8,805 nt of DNA from Anaerolineae bacterium. Lineage in GTDB: Bacteria; Chloroflexota; Anaerolineae; DRVO01. Position numbers and translations under genes: made by a program. The stretch covers positions 1-8,805 of the forward strand of contig JAAYAV010000491.1 of the NCBI GenBank assembly GCA_012719195.1. The letters are read 5' to 3'. Below are positions 6,005 through 8,805 of this stretch, piece by piece. The notes under the pieces were generated by a model, which saw nothing but the letters and a program-made list of their open reading frames with translations, was not told where the DNA came from and searched no databases. Each line of letters begins with the position of its first letter. The first letter of the stretch is position 1.

Positions 6005-6840
6005 GCCCGGCCTGGTCCCTGCGCATCGGCAGCAGCCGGGGCGGGCGAGACGTCCTCCTGACCAAACCGGTGCTGCCCGCCGCCGGCTTTCTCGGCTACG
6101 GCCGCGGCTACCCCGGCATTTTCGATCCCCAGGCGCTGGGCGCCGTCGTCACCCGCACCACTACCCTCAACCCTCGCACGGCGACCGCTTCAACCGTCCG
6201 CACTCGCGGGGGGTTCATCCTGCCCCTACCCCCGTCCAATCCCGGCCTCACCGCCGTCCTGCGGCAGTTCGGCCCCGGCTGGGTGCACTCGCCGGTGCCC
6301 GCGATCCTCTCCGTCCACGTGGACGGGCCGGAGGAGATGGCGGCCATCGGGCGGCGCCTGGAGGCCGAGCCCGGCCTGGCCGGCGTGGAGTTGGCCGTTC
6401 CGATGGAGATAGACGCCAAGTGGTTGGCGAATGTGGCGGCCGCGCTCGCGGAGGAGTGCGACCTGCCGCTGCTGGTCCGTCTGCCTCTCCCACTGCACCC
6501 GGAACTGATCCCGGCAGCCGTGGAGCAAGGCGTGGCCGGCCTAGTCGTGGCCACTCCCCACCGGGGCCGGACCGGACCCAGCGGCCTGGCCGGCCCGGTG
6601 TACGGGCCCGCTACTCTGCCCTATACGCTGGACGCCGTCGCGCAAGCGGCCGATCTCGCCGCAGGCACGCCCGTGTTCGCTCTCGGCGGCATCTACGCGA
6701 AAGAGGATGCGGCCGCCTGCGCTCGTGCCGGTGCGGCCGCCATACAGCTCGATGGTCTGCTCATGTTGGACCCGGCCGGTGCCGGCCGGCTGGCGGCCGA
6801 GCTGAGCGCCGGATGGGGCGAACCTACCGCCAGCGCGTGA
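6001..6840 (+). CDS. Divergent dihydroorotate dehydrogenase (PyrD)-like FMN barrel protein
   Basis: The protein has 279 residues, a little short for class 1 PyrD. Family landmarks are recognisable: TKPVLPAAGFLGYG (21-34), VVTRTTTLNPR (49-59), SNPGL (79-83), SVHVDGPEEM (104-113), GPSGLAGPVYGP (192-203) and the FMN-phosphate region ALGGIYAKEDAAACARAGAAAIQL (parts of 227-250). Residues that contact orotate in class 1 enzymes look replaced. The ELNxSCPN loop with the catalytic cysteine reads ELAVPME (130-136); the active-site lysine of the TKT.T motif is Arg52; the VKLPP lysine is Arg160; and the VNS asparagine region is VVATPHRG (182-189). It may therefore bind FMN but act on another substrate, or be a non-catalytic or structural partner. 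The GTG start overlaps the PyrK-like stop, with GGAG at 5992-5995. The 3' end overlaps the convergent permease gene by 17 bp. The frame is intact, which argues against a pseudogene. Confidence 0.78.
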   Translation: MSPAWSLRIGSSRGGRDVLLTKPVLPAAGFLGYGRGYPGIFDPQALGAVVTRTTTLNPRTATASTVRTRGGFILPLPPSNPGLTAVLRQFGPGWVHSPVPAILSVHVDGPEEMAAIGRRLEAEPGLAGVELAVPMEIDAKWLANVAAALAEECDLPLLVRLPLPLHPELIPAAVEQGVAGLVVATPHRGRTGPSGLAGPVYGPATLPYTLDAVAQAADLAAGTPVFALGGIYAKEDAAACARAGAAAIQLDGLLMLDPAGAGRLAAELSAGWGEPTASA

Positions 6841-7612
6841 GGATCGCCTCGCGATCGAAGAGCTTGACCGCGGCCCGCAGCATCAGAGCGTCCACCGCCA
6901 GAAGCAGTAGTGCCCCGATGGTCAGGGTAAGGTAGTTGATGGTCAGGAGACCCGTCATCTGGGCAAGGAAAATGCCCAGCACGGGCACCACCAGCACTCC
7001 GATTCCCTGTTCCACCGCCCGCGGGTCGTTGAGCCGGGACGATGCGATGACGCTGAGCAGCACGCCCATGGTCGCCATCAGCGGGGCTATTACCAGGACC
7101 ATCAGGATCCACACCGGGCTGACCATGCGGCCGAATGCTGCATCACTGACGGCGAAGACCCGCGCCCCCAGCACGAAGATGGCGAACGCCAGCCAGGTAA
7201 CCCCCAGCGCGGGCAGCACCGCGGCCAGGCACTTCGCCAGGAGCAACTCGCTCGTCTCCACCGGCGTGGCTAGCAGCGGCTCCAGGCTACGCTGCACCTT
7301 CTCGCCCACGATGCTGTAGGCAGCGATGCTCACCGGGATGATGAGCGGCATGAGCAGGAAGAGCGTGAGGAAGTACTGCGCCATGACCACCTGCGCCGCT
7401 TCCATCTCCGTCAGGCCGGCGAAACTCGGCTGCTGCATGAACATCTGCATGTCATCGAGGTCGCTGGGCGGGAAGGACCGGGTCGCGCCCAGCACGCCCA
7501 GGCTTAGCACCACCATCAGCGCCGGCGGCACGGCCACTAGCATGATGACCATACGGTTGCGGAAGACGTCCGCCCACTCCTTGGCGACGATGGCGCGCAC
7601 CTTGTCGGTCAT
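6824..7612 (-). CDS. ABC-2 type transporter permease
   Basis: The protein has 262 residues and about six predicted membrane spans, near 20-42, 80-101, 124-150, 165-190, 204-224 and 228-248. The first loop (about 43-78) is the long outside loop common in NatB/ABC-2 exporters. The cytoplasmic segment GEKVQRSLEPLLATPVETSELLLAK (about 103-127) is the family hallmark that couples to the ATPase; similar proteins read EKE.GTLE.LL.TPV. It would form the membrane channel of an exporter with the ATPase encoded just upstream. The substrate cannot be told; relatives move sodium, antibiotics, lipids or peptides. The ATG overlaps the ATPase stop (ATGA), with GGAGG 7 nt upstream, so translation is coupled. 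Its stop lies 17 bp inside the end of the convergent PyrD-like gene, so the two operons have no spacer for a separate terminator. Confidence 0.9.
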   Translation of the reverse strand: MTDKVRAIVAKEWADVFRNRMVIMLVAVPPALMVVLSLGVLGATRSFPPSDLDDMQMFMQQPSFAGLTEMEAAQVVMAQYFLTLFLLMPLIIPVSIAAYSIVGEKVQRSLEPLLATPVETSELLLAKCLAAVLPALGVTWLAFAIFVLGARVFAVSDAAFGRMVSPVWILMVLVIAPLMATMGVLLSVIASSRLNDPRAVEQGIGVLVVPVLGIFLAQMTGLLTINYLTLTIGALLLLAVDALMLRAAVKLFDREAILTRWR

Positions 7613-8529
7613 CGGCCCGCCTCCGCCACCAGCGCCAGGTAAGCCTCCTCGAGCGACGCCTCCACCGGCCGCACATAGCGTACCAGCGCCCCTGCCTCCA
7701 CCAGCGCCCGGACGAGCACGGGATTGTTGCCGTCCGGGTCGCGAAGCTCCACCGTCAGCTTGCCCGGTTCTTGCTCGACTCCGGTGACGAAGGGCAGCCG
7801 CCCCACCACTGCCGCCATCTCGGCGCCGTCCTCCGCCAATCGTACCTCCACCTTCTGACCATAGAGCGAAGCGCGTAGCCCGGCCGGAGTGTCCACCTTC
7901 AGCAGCGACTGCTTGATCACCCCGATGCGATCACAGAGCAGATCGGCCTCGAAGAGGTTGTGGGTGCAGAGGATGATGGTGCGCCCTTCGGCCCGCAGCT
8001 CCGCGATGAACTCGCGCACCACTCGCGCCGCCTCGGGGTCGAGCCCCGATGTTGGCTCGTCTAGGAACAGCACCTGCGGCTCGTGGAGCATGGCCCGCGC
8101 CAGCGCCAGCTTCTGCTTCATGCCCTTGGAGAGGGTCGCCGCCGGCGCTCGCCGCTTCTCCTGCAGCATCAGCAGCGACAGGTATTTGTCCACGCGCCGG
8201 TCTTCCTCTGTCCGGTCGATGGAGTGCATTCGGGCGAAGAAGCGCAGGTTGGCCTCTACTGAGATGCGGTCATACAGGCCGGGCGATTCGGTAAGGATGC
8301 CGATGCGGCGGCGCACCTCTTTGTCCTGCTCCCCCACCCTGAAGCCGGCGACATGAGCCTCCCCCTCGGTGATGCCGATCAAGGCAGCGAGCATGCGCAC
8401 AGTGGTGGTCTTCCCCGCCCCGTTGGGCCCGAGGAAGCCGAACACCTCCCCCGCCGCCACCGAGAGGGTCACGTGGTCCACGGCCGTGAAGGCCTCGAAG
8501 CGACGGGTCAGGTCCTTGGTCTCAATCAT
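7609..8529 (-). CDS. ABC transporter ATP-binding protein (ABC-2 exporter family)
   Basis: The protein has 306 residues and hydrolyses ATP to drive the adjacent permease. The Walker A motif is GPNGAGKTT (34-42), the signature LSKGMKQK (133-140), Walker B VLFLDEP (153-159) with the D-loop SGLDP, and the H-loop is His190 in CTHN. The Q-loop position reads LTESPGLYDRIS (about 79-90), with Glu where many ABC proteins have Gln; this substitution is common in this exporter subfamily. After about residue 226 there is a DUF4162-like accessory domain ending in the usual ASLEEAYLALV. The ATG start gives a normal N-terminus (MIETKDLTRRF). It sits 12 nt after the preceding membrane-protein gene and overlaps the permease gene by 4 nt, so the three genes probably form one operon. 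Confidence 0.95.
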   Translation of the reverse strand: MIETKDLTRRFEAFTAVDHVTLSVAAGEVFGFLGPNGAGKTTTVRMLAALIGITEGEAHVAGFRVGEQDKEVRRRIGILTESPGLYDRISVEANLRFFARMHSIDRTEEDRRVDKYLSLLMLQEKRRAPAATLSKGMKQKLALARAMLHEPQVLFLDEPTSGLDPEAARVVREFIAELRAEGRTIILCTHNLFEADLLCDRIGVIKQSLLKVDTPAGLRASLYGQKVEVRLAEDGAEMAAVVGRLPFVTGVEQEPGKLTVELRDPDGNNPVLVRALVEAGALVRYVRPVEASLEEAYLALVAEAGR

Positions 8530-8541
8530 GGGCGCGCCGAT

Positions 8542-8805
8542 CTACTCCTTACCGCTCAGGAAGTGCTCCACCCAGGGACCGACGAGAAGATAGCGGAAAG
8601 GATAGCCCTGCAGGGAGCGCACCATGCCCCACAGACCGTACACCCACACGACACCCATGAAGACGAAGGGCAGCGCCATGGAGGCCAGGCCGGCCCAGAA
8701 GAACCAGGGCGGCTCCGGGTAGGCGCTCGGATCCGCCATCAGCGGCACCAGTGAGCCCATGTAGGCCACCGTCCAGCAGACCCAGCAAGCAGCGGTGAGG
8801 AAGAA
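8542..8805 (-). CDS. Small membrane protein, DUF4870/Tic20-like (5'-truncated by window edge)
   Basis: The frame stays open from the stop at 8542-8544 to the right edge (88 codons visible), so the GTG at 8769 is probably internal and the start lies outside the window. Two hydrophobic spans are clear: one at the visible N-terminus (FFLTAACWVCWTVAYMGSL) and one around WAGLASMALPFVFMGVVWVYG. The tail has GYPFRYLLVGPWVEHFL, which resembles the conserved end of DUF4870/Tic20-like small membrane proteins, where a basic amphipathic stretch with YP..G.W...L follows the last span. This match is from memory of the family and is tentative. It lies 12 nt upstream of the ATPase gene on the same strand, so it may belong to the exporter operon, for instance as an accessory or unlinked small membrane protein. 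Confidence 0.65.
   Translation of the reverse strand, partial: FFLTAACWVCWTVAYMGSLVPLMADPSAYPEPPWFFWAGLASMALPFVFMGVVWVYGLWGMVRSLQGYPFRYLLVGPWVEHFLSGKE
8544..8550 (-). promoter_or_regulatory. AAGGAGT, possible Shine-Dalgarno of the ATPase gene at long spacing
   Basis: On the minus strand AAGGAGT overlaps the end of the upstream membrane-protein gene and precedes the ATPase ATG at 8529. The spacing from GGAG to ATG is about 15 nt, longer than the usual 5-9. It may still serve as a reinitiation site after the upstream stop, or the match may be chance. Confidence 0.3.

Noticed and set aside
6772..6789. CCGGCCGG repeated twice, possible terminator or repeat near the end of the PyrD-like gene
   Set aside because: It encodes the in-frame DPAGAGRL stretch, has no U-run and is explained by G+C-rich Ala/Gly/Arg codons.
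5270..6840. Simple annotation as a standard pyrKD dihydroorotate dehydrogenase
   Set aside because: The catalytic Cys loop, key Lys/Asn residues and NAD motif are not seen, and no other pyrimidine genes are adjacent; only family-level names are justified.
8542..8769. GTG at 8769 as the start of the membrane protein
   Set aside because: The frame continues upstream to the window edge and encodes a hydrophobic segment, so the start is probably outside.

Overview
This is a G+C-rich bacterial chromosomal window, densely packed with ordinary protein genes. I see no RNA genes, insertion sequences, CRISPR arrays or phage genes. The host is not named by the sequence. The mix (B12-type radical SAM enzyme, J-domain protein with Ig-like repeats, GyrA, PyrK/PyrD-like pair, ABC-2 exporter) and the many TTG/GTG starts would fit an uncultured Chloroflexota-like lineage, but that is only an inference from gene content.

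Layout. (1) Positions 1-1056, plus strand: the C-terminal part of a radical SAM enzyme whose N-terminus lies off the left edge. (2) Positions 1057-1176: the only sizeable intergenic gap (120 bp). It carries a perfect TATAAT -10 box flanked by a 9-bp inverted repeat. (3) Positions 1177-6840, plus strand: a tight five-gene run made of a J-domain/beta-sandwich protein, gyrA, a small SnoaL/NTF2-like lipoprotein, a PyrK-like iron-sulfur flavoprotein and a PyrD-like flavoprotein. From gyrA onward the genes overlap or nearly touch (TTGA overlap, 3-nt gap, GTGA overlap), so they are probably one transcript with translational coupling. (4) Positions 6824-8805, minus strand, convergent: a small membrane protein (cut by the right edge), an ABC ATPase and an ABC-2 permease, also tightly packed (12-nt gap, ATGA overlap). 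The two operons overlap tail to tail by 17 bp.

The most interesting part is the PyrK/PyrD-like pair. It looks like a class 1B dihydroorotate dehydrogenase (FMN barrel plus FAD/2Fe-2S subunit). However, the PyrD-like protein appears to have lost the catalytic cysteine loop and most orotate-contacting residues, and the PyrK-like protein has lost the glycine-rich NAD-binding motif while keeping all four cluster cysteines. Both frames are intact and translationally coupled, so this may be a repurposed redox enzyme of unknown substrate rather than a pyrimidine-biosynthesis enzyme. Other points worth checking are the operator-like inverted repeat around the operon promoter, a perfect 11-bp hairpin inside the lipoprotein gene, and the unusual J-domain architecture upstream of gyrA.
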